Shown one piece after another: positions 27,373-39,142 of a stretch of DNA of 41,923 bases. The first letter of the stretch is position 1. Each line of letters begins with the position of its first letter. The position numbers were made by a program, and so were the translations under genes. The notes under the pieces are model-generated. The model made no database searches and was not told where the DNA came from. It worked only from the letters and a program-made list of their open reading frames with translations. Source of the DNA: an uncultured Alphaproteobacteria bacterium (lineage in GTDB: Bacteria > Pseudomonadota > Alphaproteobacteria > Rhizobiales > Aestuariivirgaceae); the NCBI GenBank assembly GCA_937872985.1, contig CALMUW010000028.1, positions 1 to 41,923 of the forward strand, given 5' to 3'.

Positions 27373-27389
27373 CAAATCGGAACGATTTG
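27373..27389. repeat. Short palindrome caaatcg-gaa-cgatttg
   Basis: A perfect 7-bp inverted repeat with a 3-base centre in the 160-bp gap between YARHG and rimO. Similar caaatcggaacgattt words are common between genes in Rhizobiales, from general knowledge. Function unknown. Confidence 0.5.
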
Positions 27390-27468
27390 AGAGAGGAAAG
27401 TTGCGCCAACATATTGATTTTCGAACAACTTGTCGGCGGCAGTTGAGTCCAACTGACCGCCGGTTGCT

Positions 27469-28830
27469 CTAGCACCGTTCGGCCACCAGATCGTAATCCT
27501 CGGCCTCCACCACCCTCACCTTGGCAAGGTCGCCGGGTTTGAGGCCGCGTTCGCCGGGCAGGAAGACATTGCCGTCGATTTCCGGCGCATCCCACTTGGA
27601 GCGCGCTATGGTCTCGTCGTTCTCCTGGTCCACCGCGTCCACGATGACCTCGATTTCCCGGCCCACCCTGGCCGCCAGGATCGCCGCCGAAATCTCCTGC
27701 TGGGCCGCCATGAAGCGCTCCCAGCGCTCCTGCTTCACCGCCTCCGCCACCGGCGGCAGGCCCAGGGCCTCCGACGCCGCCCCGGCCACCGGCTCATATT
27801 TGAAGCAGCCGACCCGCTCCAGCCGCGCTTCCTTCAGCCAGTGCAGCAGATGGTCGAAATCTTCCTCCGTCTCGCCGGGGAAGCCGACGATGAAGGTGGA
27901 GCGCACGGCGAGATCGGGACACACCTGCCGCCACGCCGCCAGACGGTCCAGCACCTTCTCCTGATTGGCCGGCCGCCGCATGGCCTTGAGCACCCCGGGC
28001 GCGGCATGCTGGAAGGGAATGTCGAGATAGGGCAGCACCTGGCCCGCGGCCATGAGCGGGATCACCTCATCCACATGGGGATAGGGATAGACATAGTGCA
28101 GCCTGACCCAGGCTCCCATGTCGCCCAGCTCCTTCGCCAGATCATGGAACTTGGCCCTGACCTGCCGCCCCTTGAAGGGCGAGGCCGCGTATTTCAGGTC
28201 CGAGCCATAGGCCGAGGTATCCTGCGAGATGACGAGAATCTCCTTCACTCCCGCCTTCACCAGCCGCTCGGCCTCGTGCAGCACCGAGGCCGCCGGACGC
28301 GAGACGAGATCGCCGCGGATCGACGGGATGATGCAGAAGGTGCAGCGGTTGTGGCAGCCCTCGGAAATCTTCAGATAGGCATAGTGCCGGGGGGTGAGAT
28401 GCAGGCCCTGCGGCGGAACCAGGTCGAAGCGCGGATCATGCAGCGGCGGCAGCGCCTCGTGCACGGCGCCCACCACGGCTTCATACTGGTGCGGCCCCGT
28501 CACCGCCAGCACGCCGGGATGCGCCGCCCGGATCGCCTGTTCCTCGCCGCCCATGCAGCCGGTCACGATCACCCGGCCATTCTCGTCCATGGCCTCGCCG
28601 ATGGCGGCAAGGCTTTCGGCCTTGGCGGAATCGAGAAAGCCGCAGGTGTTGACGATGACCACATCGGCCGCGTCGTAACCCGGCGCGATCACATAACCCT
28701 CGGCCCGAAGCTGGGTCAGGATGCGCTCGGAATCGACCAGCGCCTTGGGGCAGCCGAGGGAGACGATGCCCACCTTTGGGGCGCGCTTGCCCGGGGAGGT
28801 GCGGGGCTTGGGGGCAGGGGTCTTGCTCAT
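27469..28830 (-). CDS. rimO: Ribosomal protein S12 methylthiotransferase RimO
   Basis: A 453-residue radical-SAM enzyme that adds methylthio to Asp88 (E. coli numbering) of ribosomal protein S12. An N-terminal MTTase domain has three cysteines ([30 protein letters not shown]). The radical-SAM cluster motif is [15 protein letters not shown], followed by [10 protein letters not shown] and [13 protein letters not shown]-terminal TRAM domain ([20 protein letters not shown]) follows. The leader [19 protein letters not shown] is a basic extension. It is encoded opposite to the flanking pcc genes. Confidence 0.96.
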   Translation of the reverse strand: MSKTPAPKPRTSPGKRAPKVGIVSLGCPKALVDSERILTQLRAEGYVIAPGYDAADVVIVNTCGFLDSAKAESLAAIGEAMDENGRVIVTGCMGGEEQAIRAAHPGVLAVTGPHQYEAVVGAVHEALPPLHDPRFDLVPPQGLHLTPRHYAYLKISEGCHNRCTFCIIPSIRGDLVSRPAASVLHEAERLVKAGVKEILVISQDTSAYGSDLKYAASPFKGRQVRAKFHDLAKELGDMGAWVRLHYVYPYPHVDEVIPLMAAGQVLPYLDIPFQHAAPGVLKAMRRPANQEKVLDRLAAWRQVCPDLAVRSTFIVGFPGETEEDFDHLLHWLKEARLERVGCFKYEPVAGAASEALGLPPVAEAVKQERWERFMAAQQEISAAILAARVGREIEVIVDAVDQENDETIARSKWDAPEIDGNVFLPGERGLKPGDLAKVRVVEAEDYDLVAERC

Positions 28831-28959
28831 GGTCCCGGCGCTTTAGCGGCCTTTCGCCCCAGCGGCAACATTCGCTCTCCCCCATGAGGATGATTGCCGG
28901 GCGAGGGCTGGCGGGCTAGAACCGCCTCAATTCCGTGATCTCAAGATAAGTGGCGCGCA

Positions 28960-30930
<1,971 letters not shown>

Positions 30931-30951
30931 GCGAAGCCCCGGCCTGAAACC

Positions 30952-30980
30952 AAAGCCCCGGCTCATCACCGGGGCTTTTT
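30952..30980 (+). terminator. Rho-independent terminator after pccA
   Basis: A perfect 10-bp stem (aaagccccgg / ccggggcttt), loop ctcatca, then extra T's. It lies between the convergent pccA and GST genes, 1 bp from the GST stop, and may serve mainly pccA. Confidence 0.88.
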
Positions 30981-31586
30981 TCACTTCAGGCCTTCCTCGG
31001 CCAGGGTTTTCTGCACCGCGGGCCGCGCCCCCACACGCTCCATGTATTTCTGGATGTGGGGCCACTGGTTCATGTCGAAGCCGGTGTAGGGCGCCCAGCG
31101 CAACACCGTGTAGGCATAGGCATCGGCCACGCCGAAATTCTTGCCGCTGACATGGTTCGCCTTGCCCAGCATGGCATCCAAATGTCCGAAGCGTTGCGCC
31201 AGACGCTCCTTGGCGGCGGCCTTGCCGTCCTCCGGCATGGCCCGGTTGAACAGGGGGCCGAAGCCCTTGTGCAACTCGGCGGAGACGAAGTTCAGGCTTT
31301 CCATCGCGTGATAGCGCGCCATGGTTCCGGCCTTGGGCAGAAGCTTCGTCGCCTTGGCCTTGTCGGCCAGATATTGCAGGATCACCTGCACCTCGGTCAG
31401 CATCTGGCCCTTGCCGATGTCGAGTGCGGGCACATAGCCCTTGGGGTTGATTTTAAGAAAGTCCTTGCCCGCCGCCGTCTTCTTGCTGGCGAGATCAACC
31501 TTCTCAACCTCGTATTTCTTGCCCAGTTCAGCGAGCAGGATATGCACCGCCAGCGAACAGGCACCGGGGGAGTAATAAAGCTTCAT
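30981..31586 (-). CDS. gst: Glutathione S-transferase, beta-class-like
   Basis: A 201-residue cytosolic enzyme. The ATG giving MKLYYSPGACSLAVHILLAE is chosen; the frame runs open upstream but without GST similarity. The thioredoxin-like N-domain has Cys10 (GACS), the glutathione-interacting residue of beta-class GSTs, then NPKGYVPALDI and TEVQVILQYLAD. The all-helical C-domain ends FGVADAYAYTVLRWAPYTGF and PAVQKTLAEEGL. It is a single gene, convergent with pccA. Confidence 0.93.
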   Translation of the reverse strand: MKLYYSPGACSLAVHILLAELGKKYEVEKVDLASKKTAAGKDFLKINPKGYVPALDIGKGQMLTEVQVILQYLADKAKATKLLPKAGTMARYHAMESLNFVSAELHKGFGPLFNRAMPEDGKAAAKERLAQRFGHLDAMLGKANHVSGKNFGVADAYAYTVLRWAPYTGFDMNQWPHIQKYMERVGARPAVQKTLAEEGLK

Positions 31587-31648
31587 GGCAATCTCCAAAG
31601 AATGACGGCGGACGCTATCACGAAAAACAGAAACTATACAAGATACAT

Positions 31649-32326
31649 TTAAAGAGCCGGCCCGAAGATCGGCTGGAAGGTCCGCTTCAGCGCCACGTCC
31701 ACATCCGTCATGGCCACCGGCAGGCCAAGATCGACAAGGCTCGTGACGCCATGGTCGCTGACCCCGCAGGGTACAATGCCGGAGAAGTGGGAAAGATCCG
31801 GTTCCACGTTCAGTGCCACGCCGTGAAATGACACCCCGCGCCTGACCCGGATGCCCAGGGCCGCGATCTTGTCCTCGCGCCCGTCGCCGCGCCGCACCCA
31901 CACGCCCACCCGGTCCTCGCGCCGCTCGCCCGTCACATTGAATTCCGCCAGCGTGGCGATCAGCCATTGCTCCAGGCCGGCCACGAAGGCGCGCACATCC
32001 GCGCCGCGCTTGCGCAGGTCCAGCATGACATAGGCCACTCGCTGGCCCGGACCATGATAGGTATATTGCCCGCCGCGCCCCGTCTCATGAACCGGAAACC
32101 GGTCCGGCACCAGAAGGTCGCGGCGATTGGCCGAGGTGCCCGCTGTGTAGAGCGGCGGATGTTCCACCAGCCACACGAGTTCCGCCGCGCCCCCCTCGGC
32201 AATGGCCGCGGCCTCCGCCTCCATGCGCGCCAGGGCAGTCGGGTAGGGGGTCAGTCCAGGTGCCACCTCCCAACGCAGCGGCGCCGGAGATCGCAGAGAC
32301 AAATCAAGCGCTTCGCGGCGGGTCAT
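31649..32326 (-). CDS. lipB: Octanoyl-[acyl carrier protein]-protein N-octanoyltransferase LipB
   Basis: 225 residues from the second start, ATG; a GTG two codons earlier is possible. It transfers octanoate from ACP to lipoyl domains, the first step of lipoate synthesis. Signatures: [32 protein letters not shown], catalytic Lys153 ([10 protein letters not shown]), [11 protein letters not shown] and catalytic Cys187 ([15 protein letters not shown]). lipA is not adjacent. The upstream region (32327-32503) is intergenic and relatively AT-rich. Confidence 0.95.
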   Translation of the reverse strand: MTRREALDLSLRSPAPLRWEVAPGLTPYPTALARMEAEAAAIAEGGAAELVWLVEHPPLYTAGTSANRRDLLVPDRFPVHETGRGGQYTYHGPGQRVAYVMLDLRKRGADVRAFVAGLEQWLIATLAEFNVTGERREDRVGVWVRRGDGREDKIAALGIRVRRGVSFHGVALNVEPDLSHFSGIVPCGVSDHGVTSLVDLGLPVAMTDVDVALKRTFQPIFGPAL

Positions 32327-32503
32327 TGGCACATTTTCGGCCTTTGCAATCTCTGCCGCAAGCCCGAAGCTTTATTCAAATTAAAATTATTCGAAGGAGC
32401 GAAAGCGGAGCGAAATTCCGGCTTCTGCCCCTGGCGACTAAAGTTCGTTGCAATGGCCGGGGGACCTTTGTGGGGAATCTTTGGGGAACTGGGGACCAAA
32501 ATA

Positions 32504-32899
32504 ATGACCTGCTTTGAAAAGCGGAGCGCCCTCGTGGCGGTTTCTGCTTCGGCAGATGTGCCGGAAGATGACGCCGGGTTACGCCGTTATCCAAATTCCG
32601 CCCAACCGGGCAGGCGCCGGCGCATGCAATTGTCCTCTGACGAGGCCAAGCTTGTCACCCGCCTCGAACAGGTGCGCAAACGCCGCATGCCGCGCGCTCA
32701 GGCTCTGGTCCATTTGTGCCCGGAAGCAACAGTCATGCCGGAGGAGTGTCTGGCGCGACTGCGGACGGACCTGGCCAAGATATTCATCCGGTTGACGAGT
32801 GTCGTCGCAAAAAGTCCGCAACCGGTGCGCCGCCTTCCTGCGGTATATGGCCGGGTTGCTCAACTGATGGCTGTTCTCGAAACCCTGATAAACGAATAG
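32504..32899 (+). CDS. Hypothetical small protein (doubtful)
   Basis: 131 residues if the ATG after ggggaccaaaata is used; an internal ATG (MQLSSDEAKLVTRLEQVRKR) gives 91 residues and has the more protein-like composition. The second half is helical and basic (CLARLRTDLAKIFIRLTSVV, AVYGRVAQLMAVLETLINE). I see no recognisable domain. It may be a small helical protein or a chance frame. A palindromic repeat begins 5 bp after its stop. Confidence 0.35.
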   Translation: MTCFEKRSALVAVSASADVPEDDAGLRRYPNSAQPGRRRRMQLSSDEAKLVTRLEQVRKRRMPRAQALVHLCPEATVMPEECLARLRTDLAKIFIRLTSVVAKSPQPVRRLPAVYGRVAQLMAVLETLINE

Positions 32900-32903
32900 C
32901 TCC

Positions 32904-32952
32904 AGAGCAACCCGACTTGTGCTGAACTCACCAAAAGTCAGACAGGTTGCCC
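32904..32952. repeat. Dispersed palindromic repeat, copy 4
   Basis: agagcaacccgacttgtgct in the left half and ccaaaagtcagacaggttgc in the right half, the same order as the other copies, with a partial dyad. The remainder of the gap to 33219 shows no gene. It contains a weak TTGATT-15-TATGCT promoter-like pair at 33116-33142. Confidence 0.65.
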
Positions 32953-33219
32953 GTCATCAGAAAATCAGCGCGGGCGCTTTGACTCAATAAAAGTGCATTC
33001 CGCTCCGGGCCTTCCGGGCTCACGCGCCGCCGCCGTGGTCTTCTGAAGCGGGAAGCTCCTGTAGGATTGACTGACTTTCGCTGACGCGAATGCTCGCGCG
33101 CGACACGCGTTGCGGTTGATTGTCGCATGTCGCGCCTATGCTAGGATATGCTCGGTGCAACCGGTGGACGTGGCGATTTCAGGCCGGGTTCACGCCCGCT
33201 GCACAGCGAGGTGACGGCA

Positions 33220-34137
33220 GTGACAAAGGGTCTTTCACCCTATGAGGTGTTTGCCGACAATTTATTCGAGTTGGCCACTCAATATGGAAGCATTGCCGCC
33301 GTTTGCCGCGACAGCGGGATCAACCGTCAGCAGTTCAACAAATACCTGGCCGGAAAAACCCTGCCCGGCCCGGATACGCTGAGCCGGCTGGCACTGTTCT
33401 TCAAGGTTGCCGAAATGGATCTGTTCCGCCCGGCGCTGGCGGCTTCGGTGACAAGCGGCCGGGAAGCGCGTGAACTGCCGCAGGAATTCCTGTCGCAGCT
33501 GGCCAGCAATATCACCGGCGCCAGACCGGTCCGTCTCCGCGAGGGGGTTTACCTGGCCTATTTTCCTGCGGTGATGGGCAAACTCCACGCTGTGGCGCGC
33601 AGTTGCATTGTCCTCAAGAACCAGGACGGGATCCTGGGCTTCACCCGGTTTTCCCACTCGGCCAGCCGGGCCGGGCAGGGTGAGATCGGCATGCGCGGAT
33701 ATAACAACTGCCATACCGGGATTGCCGTCGAAATTGATGGCCGCAGCTACTTCATCGGGAAATGCCGATCCGGCCATCAGGAAGTGTCCCTGCTGACCCT
33801 TGGCCCCCATGTCTTCCACGCCAAGGGGCTCATGACAGGCCTGGGGCTGACCATTTCCTCCTGGGGCGAGCCGGTTGCCAGCCGCATCGTGCTGCAATAC
33901 TTCGGACCGCTCTCGACCACCCGCAAGGCGCTGCGTCTTGTGGGCCGATTCCCGATTGATTCGGCTGAAGTTCCCGCTGATTTGCGGCCGGCCCTGATGC
34001 CCAGCGACCGCGGCCATGACCCGCCCTTTCTCCTGCCGGTCGATCTCTCGTCGGCCTATCTCAATCTTGCGGGAATGGTTGATGCGGCCTCTGCCGTGGA
34101 CCCGCCGAGGATCGACCTGGCGACCTCCGGCGAATAG
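33220..34137 (+). CDS. XRE-type helix-turn-helix regulator with uncharacterised C-terminal domain
   Basis: 305 residues from the GTG with GAGGTG upstream; an ATG at 33148 would add 24 residues of no clear similarity. The Xre/Cro HTH lies at about residues 24-66 (SIAAVCRDSGINRQQFNKYL, AGKTLPGPDTLSRLALFFKV). The ~230 residues that follow (REGVYLAYFP, SCIVLKNQDGILGFTRFS, YNNCHTGIAVEIDGRSYFIG, GLMTGLGLTISSWGEPVASR) look like a beta-rich sensor or effector domain I cannot name. It stands alone, flanked by intergenic DNA on both sides. The ligand and targets are unknown. Confidence 0.75.
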   Translation: MTKGLSPYEVFADNLFELATQYGSIAAVCRDSGINRQQFNKYLAGKTLPGPDTLSRLALFFKVAEMDLFRPALAASVTSGREARELPQEFLSQLASNITGARPVRLREGVYLAYFPAVMGKLHAVARSCIVLKNQDGILGFTRFSHSASRAGQGEIGMRGYNNCHTGIAVEIDGRSYFIGKCRSGHQEVSLLTLGPHVFHAKGLMTGLGLTISSWGEPVASRIVLQYFGPLSTTRKALRLVGRFPIDSAEVPADLRPALMPSDRGHDPPFLLPVDLSSAYLNLAGMVDAASAVDPPRIDLATSGE

Positions 34138-34270
34138 GCGCAGAACATTCTGACTGCCGATGAAATCGCCGGATCTGAGAGAGGATGCGCGTTGTGGCGA
34201 AGTTTTGCTGGTGCCCTTGAGCTATTTTCGTTCATATCGATCCATACGGAATCACTGACAGGGGATCGCC

Positions 34271-37114
34271 ATGGGTTTTACCGGTTTCGTGGCCCTGGTT
34301 CTCGCGGTCTATGCCCTTCATCAGGTTGTCCGCCTCAGCCGGCAAATCCAGAGTCTGGAAGACCGGCTGGCGGCATTCATGGCAGCGGCGGCAGCCCATG
34401 CCGCCGAACCGGAAGCGGCGGTGCCAGAACCGCCCGCAGCGGCAGAGGCTTCCCGCGAAACTCCTCTGCCCATGCCAGAAACGATCGGGGCAACCGTCGC
34501 CGCAACGGTTTCCGGCGACATCTTGGACACCCCCCCGCCAGCGCCCGCCCCACGCCGCCGGGGCGACCTGGAGCAATCGCTGGCCTCGCGCTGGTTTGTC
34601 TGGCTCGGCGGCATCGCCATTGCCATCGGCGGTTTGCTGTTTTGGTAAGGGGCGCCCCCCGGGGGGCCCGCCCCCCCCGCCTTCCCCGTTGCCGGCGGCC
34701 CCGCCTTTGCCGCCGGGGGTTTGCTGTTGGGGAGGGGGCCCCAGGACGTGGCCCTGATCCCGCCGGTCTTGCGTGTCGCCGTGGGCCTGGCCTTCGGCGG
34801 CGCACTGGTCCGGGCCGGAGAGGCCCTGCGTCAGCGCTCTTCCTTCGCGGCCCAGTTTTCCGACCGCCCGGATTATGTGCCGCCCGCCCTCACGGCGGCG
34901 GGCCTGCTCATTCTCTTCGGCGTCATCTATGCCGCCTATGGGCTTTATGACCTTGTGCCGCCGCTTGTCGCCTTCATCGGGCTGGCGGCGGTGGCGCTCT
35001 TTGCCATGGTCCTGTCACAGCGCCAGGGCTGGTTCATCGCCGCCCTCGGCCTGCTCGGCGCCTATGCCGCGCCCACCCTCATTCCCTCGCCCGATCCTTC
35101 GGCCTGGAGCTTCTTTCCCTATCTCCTCATCATCCTGGCCGCCGCCTTGCTCATTCTGCAGCGGCAGAACTGGTGGTGGCTCGGTTATTCCGCCATCGTC
35201 GGCTCGCTGTTCTGGGCCCTGCTGTGGACCGGTGGCGCGGTCATGGAACGGGCCGACACGCTGCCCATCGGCCTCTTCGCCATGGCGCTGGGCGGCCTGT
35301 CGGTGTTCCTGCTCAAGGGCATGGGCATCTTCGAGGAAGATTCGGGAAGCCTGCTCCACGCCGACCGCCTGAGCCAGCCGCTCGCCATCGCCACCCTGGG
35401 CATGGCGGCGGGCGGCACCATCCTTGCCTATCTCGTCCACCGCAGCGACCATAACGCGCTCAGCCTTGCTCTCTTTGCCCTCGGCATGGCGGGCATCTCG
35501 GCCTTTTCCTGGCTGAAGCGCGGCTACAGCGCCGCCATGATCGCGGCGGCCCTGGTCAGCCTCATCGTGCTCATGGCCTGGCGCGATGTCAGTCTGTGGC
35601 GCTGGGCCATGGATGAAAGCGGGCTCTGGTCGCTGGTGCCGGGGCTTGATGCGCCCCCCCGGTTCTTCCGCTGGATGATGGCGGCCATGCTGGCCTTCAT
35701 GGCGCTGGGTGCCATGGGCCTTGTGCGGCGCTCGCCGAAATACCTCTGGGCCGTGCTGATGGCCGGGGCCGCGGTGACCTATCTCATCGGCGCCTGGTCG
35801 CGCGCTGAATTTCTCTGGCGTGATGTCACCTGGGCCGTCTTCGCCGTCCTCCTGTCCGGCGCCTTGAAGGGCATGCTCTTCACCCTGCGCGGGCGCTTCG
35901 CCGAGGGCGACAACGACCGGGCAGGGGGCGCGCTGCTCCTTGGCATGGCGGCCCTGTCGCTCTTCGCCGCCGACCGCCTGTTCAACGGCCTGTGGCTGAC
36001 GCTGGCCATTGCCGCGCTCGCCCTTGCCTTTGCCTGGGGCGTCACCTGGTTCAACGTCCGCCTCATCGGCCCCATTGCCGCGGGCCTCGGCACCCTGGCG
36101 GCGGCGAAGCTCTTCCTCGCCCGCGAATTGGGCCAGTCCTACAGCGGCCTGCCCTGGGGCGATCACTGGGTGCTCTATGGCTATGGCCTGCCGGCGCTGG
36201 CCTTCTGGCTCGGCAGCCGCATCCTGCGCCGCCACGCTCAGCTGCGCTCCGCCATGGCGCTGGAGGGCCTCAGCCTCGGCCTCGGCATCGCCCTCGTGTC
36301 GCTGGAAATCCGCACCCTCATCGGCGGCGTCAGCGCGGAGATGACCCTGCTGGAACTCTCGGCCCATGTCCTGGCCTGGCTCGGGGCGGCCTATGGCCTG
36401 CTCTACCGTGAGGCGGTTTTCTCATCCGTCATATCCCGCTGGGGGTCGCGCGCGCTGCTCGCGGCATCGGTTGCGGCCATCGTCTTGGGCAGCCTCATGC
36501 TGCTCAATCCCGTCATCACGCGCGATCTGCTGCCGGGAAGTTTCCTGTTCAATCCGCTGCTCCTCGCCTATCTCGCACCCGTGCCGCTCATGGCCCTCAT
36601 CGCCCGCAAGCTCGGCGGCGGCTGGCTGCGCAATGGTGTCGGCCTCCTCGCCGTGGCCCTGGCTTTTGCCTATGTGACGCTCGAGACCAAGCGCCTGTTC
36701 CAGGGGCCCATCCTGCATCTGGAAGCCCAAACCGACGGTGAATTCTACGCCTATTCACTGGTCTGGCTGGCTTTTGCCCTGGCGCTCTTCATGGCCGGGC
36801 TGAAACTGGCCCGCCAGAATGTGCGCTATGCCGGACTGGCGGTCATGACCCTGGTGGTGCTCAAGGTCTTCCTTGCCGACATGGCCGATCTTTCCGGCCT
36901 GCTGCGCATCTTCAGCTTCATGGGGCTGGGCGCCTCGCTGGTGGGCATCGGCTGGCTCTACACCCGTTTCCTGCCGCCGCCCGCGCCGGAGCCATACGGC
37001 GGGGCAGGGGATGCTGCGTCCGTGCCTCCCGGCGCTGCCCCGGAGCCACCGCCCGCCGTGTCCCCTCCGCGCACCACCAGCCGGGCCTGGGACCGGGTGC
37101 GCCGGAAGTCCTGA
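34271..37114 (+). pseudogene. DUF2339 multi-pass membrane protein, interrupted in frame by a G/C-rich insert
   Basis: One frame spans both parts. Part 1 starts at an ATG with AGGGG upstream: a membrane-anchored, Ala/Glu/Pro-rich N-terminus ending RWFVWLGGIAIAIGGLLF, the family's conserved first DUF2339 helix. A TAA at 34646-34648 then stops it. After about 87 bp of G/C homopolymer tracts, the same frame resumes ALIPPVLRVAVGLAFGGALV and continues with about 20 hydrophobic helices to the C-terminus. Normally the GGLLF helix runs directly into the IPPVLRV segment. Function of the family is unknown. Either a true lesion or, more likely, an assembly error. Confidence 0.75.
34633..34719. other. 87-bp G/C-homopolymer insert with degraded duplicate of flanking sequence
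   Basis: The word tttgctgtt occurs at 34633 and again at 34720, exactly 29 codons apart. Both are preceded by similar sequence (gccattgccatcggcgg against gcctttgccgccggggg). Between them lie runs of C and G up to eight long. This looks like an imperfect tandem copy and fits a low-quality consensus patch. Confidence 0.55.
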
Positions 37115-37128
37115 AACCCCGGCCCCCC

Positions 37129-37157
37129 TTGCCTAATCGGCGCGGCCTGTGTATAGG
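37129..37157 (+). promoter_or_regulatory. Candidate promoter for rpsB
   Basis: TTGCCT, 17 bp, TATAGG, each matching the sigma-70 consensus at 4 of 6 positions with ideal spacing. It would give a leader of about 125 nt before the rpsB ATG. Confidence 0.45.
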
Positions 37158-37164
37158 CCGCCCG

Positions 37165-37290
37165 TTCAACACACACGCGGGTGTTGGTTCGGGCCATGGA
37201 AGCATGCTTCCCACATAGGCTCCAAACCTTCCGGTGCCGGATTTCCGGCCACACCACCCGCGGCGGCATAACCGGAGAAAGGAAGACTTC
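37165..37290 (+). promoter_or_regulatory. Structured rpsB leader (candidate autoregulatory RNA)
   Basis: Three dyads occur in order: caacac/gtgttg (37167-37186), the self-complementary ggaagcatgcttcc (37198-37211) and gccgg-attt-ccggc (37236-37249). The SD AAAGGAAG follows. Long leaders that bind S2 are known for rpsB in other bacteria; whether this is one is inference. Confidence 0.35.
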
Positions 37291-38043
37291 ATGGCGTCGC
37301 CAGATTTCACCATGCGTCAGCTCTTGGAAGCGGGCGTTCATTTCGGCCACCAGACCCACCGTTGGAACCCCAAGATGAAGCCCTTCATCTATGGGGCGAA
37401 GAACGGCATCCACATCATCGACCTGTCGCAGACCGTTCCCATGCTGCATCAGGCGCTGCTGACCATCACCGACACCGTGGCCAAGGGTGGCCGCGTGCTC
37501 TTCGTCGGCACCAAGCGCACGGCGCAGGAGCAGGTCGCCGACGCCGCCAAGCGTTCGGCCCAGTATTACGTCAACTCCCGCTGGCTCGGCGGCATGCTCA
37601 CCAACTGGAAAACCATTTCCAACTCCATCAAGCACCTGCGCTCGCTCGACGAGACGCTGGGCAAGGACGGTGCCGGCCTGACCAAGCGTGAGCTGCTCCA
37701 CGTCTCACGCGAGAAGGAAAAGCTGGAAAAAGCCCTTGGCGGCATCAAGGACATGGGCGGCACGCCCGACATCCTCTTCGTCATCGACACCAACAAGGAA
37801 CAGCTGGCGATCAAGGAAGCCAACCGCCTGGGCATCCCGGTGGTGGCCATCATCGACACCAACTCCGACCCCGCCGGCGTCACCTTCCCGATTCCCGGCA
37901 ATGACGACGCGGGCCGCGCGGTCGCCCTCTATTGCGATCTCGTCAGCCGCGCCATCATCGAAGGCATCTCGCAGTCACAGAGCCGGTCTGGCGTGGACAT
38001 CGGCGCTGCCGCCGAGCCCGTGGCCGAAGACGTCGCGGGCTAA
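37291..38043 (+). CDS. rpsB: 30S ribosomal protein S2
   Basis: 250 residues, with a strong AAAGGAAG SD. Family signatures: [82 protein letters not shown] and [18 protein letters not shown]. It binds the 30S platform late in assembly. Paired with tsf as in most bacteria. Confidence 0.98.
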   Translation: MASPDFTMRQLLEAGVHFGHQTHRWNPKMKPFIYGAKNGIHIIDLSQTVPMLHQALLTITDTVAKGGRVLFVGTKRTAQEQVADAAKRSAQYYVNSRWLGGMLTNWKTISNSIKHLRSLDETLGKDGAGLTKRELLHVSREKEKLEKALGGIKDMGGTPDILFVIDTNKEQLAIKEANRLGIPVVAIIDTNSDPAGVTFPIPGNDDAGRAVALYCDLVSRAIIEGISQSQSRSGVDIGAAAEPVAEDVAG

Positions 38044-38111
38044 CTCCGCCCGTTCCCCATGCCGCCGCGCCACGGGGGTGCGGCGGCTTCTCCCGTTCCA
38101 AGAGGTGAAAC

Positions 38112-39032
38112 ATGGCTGAGATCACAGCTGCGATGGTGAAAGACCTTCGCGAAAAGACCGGCGTGGGCATGATGGACTGCAAGGCCGCCCTGGCCGCCAC
38201 CAATGGCGACATGGAAGCCGCCGTCGACTGGCTGCGCGCCAAGGGCCTGGCCAAGGCCGCCAAGAAGGCCGACCGCATCGCGGCCGAGGGCCTCGTCGCC
38301 GTCGCCACCACCGGCCACAAGGGCGCGCTGGTCGAGGTCAATTCCGAAACCGACTTCGTGGCCCGCAACGACAAGTTCCAGGCCATGGTCGGCGACATCG
38401 CCAGGCTGGCGCTGGAGGCCCGGGGCGATCTCGAAAAGCTCAAGACCCTGGCCTATCCCGGCACCAGCCACGACGTGGCCCACTACGTGGCCGAGATGGT
38501 CGCCACCATCGGCGAGAACATGACGGTGCGCCGCACCGCCTGCCTCGAAGTCACCGATGGCATCATCGCCTCCTACATGCACAATCAGGCCGCCCCCGGC
38601 ATGGGCAAGATCGGCGTTCTTGTGGCTCTGGACTCCAAGGGCAGCAAGGATGAACTCGCCCAGTTCGGCCGCATGCTCGCCATGCACATCGCCGCCACCA
38701 ACCCCGTGGCGCTGAACATCGACAGCGTGCCCGCCGAGACGCTGGCCCGCGAGAAGGCCATCCTCGAGGAAAAGAACCACGGCAAGCAGGCCAATGTGCT
38801 GGAGAAGATCGTGGCCTCGGGCCTCAAGACCTATGCCAAGGACAACACCCTGCTGGAACAGGCCTATGTCCATGACGGCGCCAAGTCCGTGTCCCAGGTC
38901 ATCGGCGAACTGGCCAACAAGCTCGGCACCCCCGTGGTGCTGAAGGCCTATGTCCGCATGCAATTGGGCGAGGGCGTGGAAAAGAAGGAAGACGACTTCG
39001 CCGCCGAAGTCGCCAAGATGTCCGGCAACTGA
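38112..39032 (+). CDS. tsf: Elongation factor Ts
   Basis: A 306-residue nucleotide-exchange factor for EF-Tu. The N-terminal UBA-like domain is followed by LREKTGVGMMDCKAALAATN, then EVNSETDFVARNDKFQ, the EF-Tu-contacting TDFV motif. Core-domain repeats and a C-terminal module (LLEQAYVHDGAKSVSQVI) follow. The SD is AGAGGTG. The 68-bp gap from rpsB holds a gccgccgc/gcggcggc hairpin (38061-38087) without a T-run. Confidence 0.98.
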   Translation: MAEITAAMVKDLREKTGVGMMDCKAALAATNGDMEAAVDWLRAKGLAKAAKKADRIAAEGLVAVATTGHKGALVEVNSETDFVARNDKFQAMVGDIARLALEARGDLEKLKTLAYPGTSHDVAHYVAEMVATIGENMTVRRTACLEVTDGIIASYMHNQAAPGMGKIGVLVALDSKGSKDELAQFGRMLAMHIAATNPVALNIDSVPAETLAREKAILEEKNHGKQANVLEKIVASGLKTYAKDNTLLEQAYVHDGAKSVSQVIGELANKLGTPVVLKAYVRMQLGEGVEKKEDDFAAEVAKMSGN

Positions 39033-39054
39033 GCCGGCCAGGCAACTCTGGGAG

Positions 39055-39076
39055 AGGGGGGGCCTTGCCCCCCTTT
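39055..39076 (+). terminator. Terminator after tsf
   Basis: aggggggg-cc-ttg-cccccct followed by TT lies 23 bp after the tsf stop. It would separate rpsB-tsf from the deiminase gene. Confidence 0.75.
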
Positions 39077-39142
39077 ATCATATGCGGGCAGCCGTCAGGC
39101 CGGTGGCGGAATGCCATCGCTGGCGATACGGGGAAATGCACC

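Noticed and set aside
34233..36367. Long reverse-strand frames opposite DUF2339 (for example 35015-36367)
   Set aside because: Gln/Glu/His/Arg-rich translation of antisense membrane-helix codons; no domain, no SD.
38061..38087. Hairpin between rpsB and tsf as a terminator
   Set aside because: The 8-bp GC stem is not followed by a T-run, and the two genes are normally co-transcribed.
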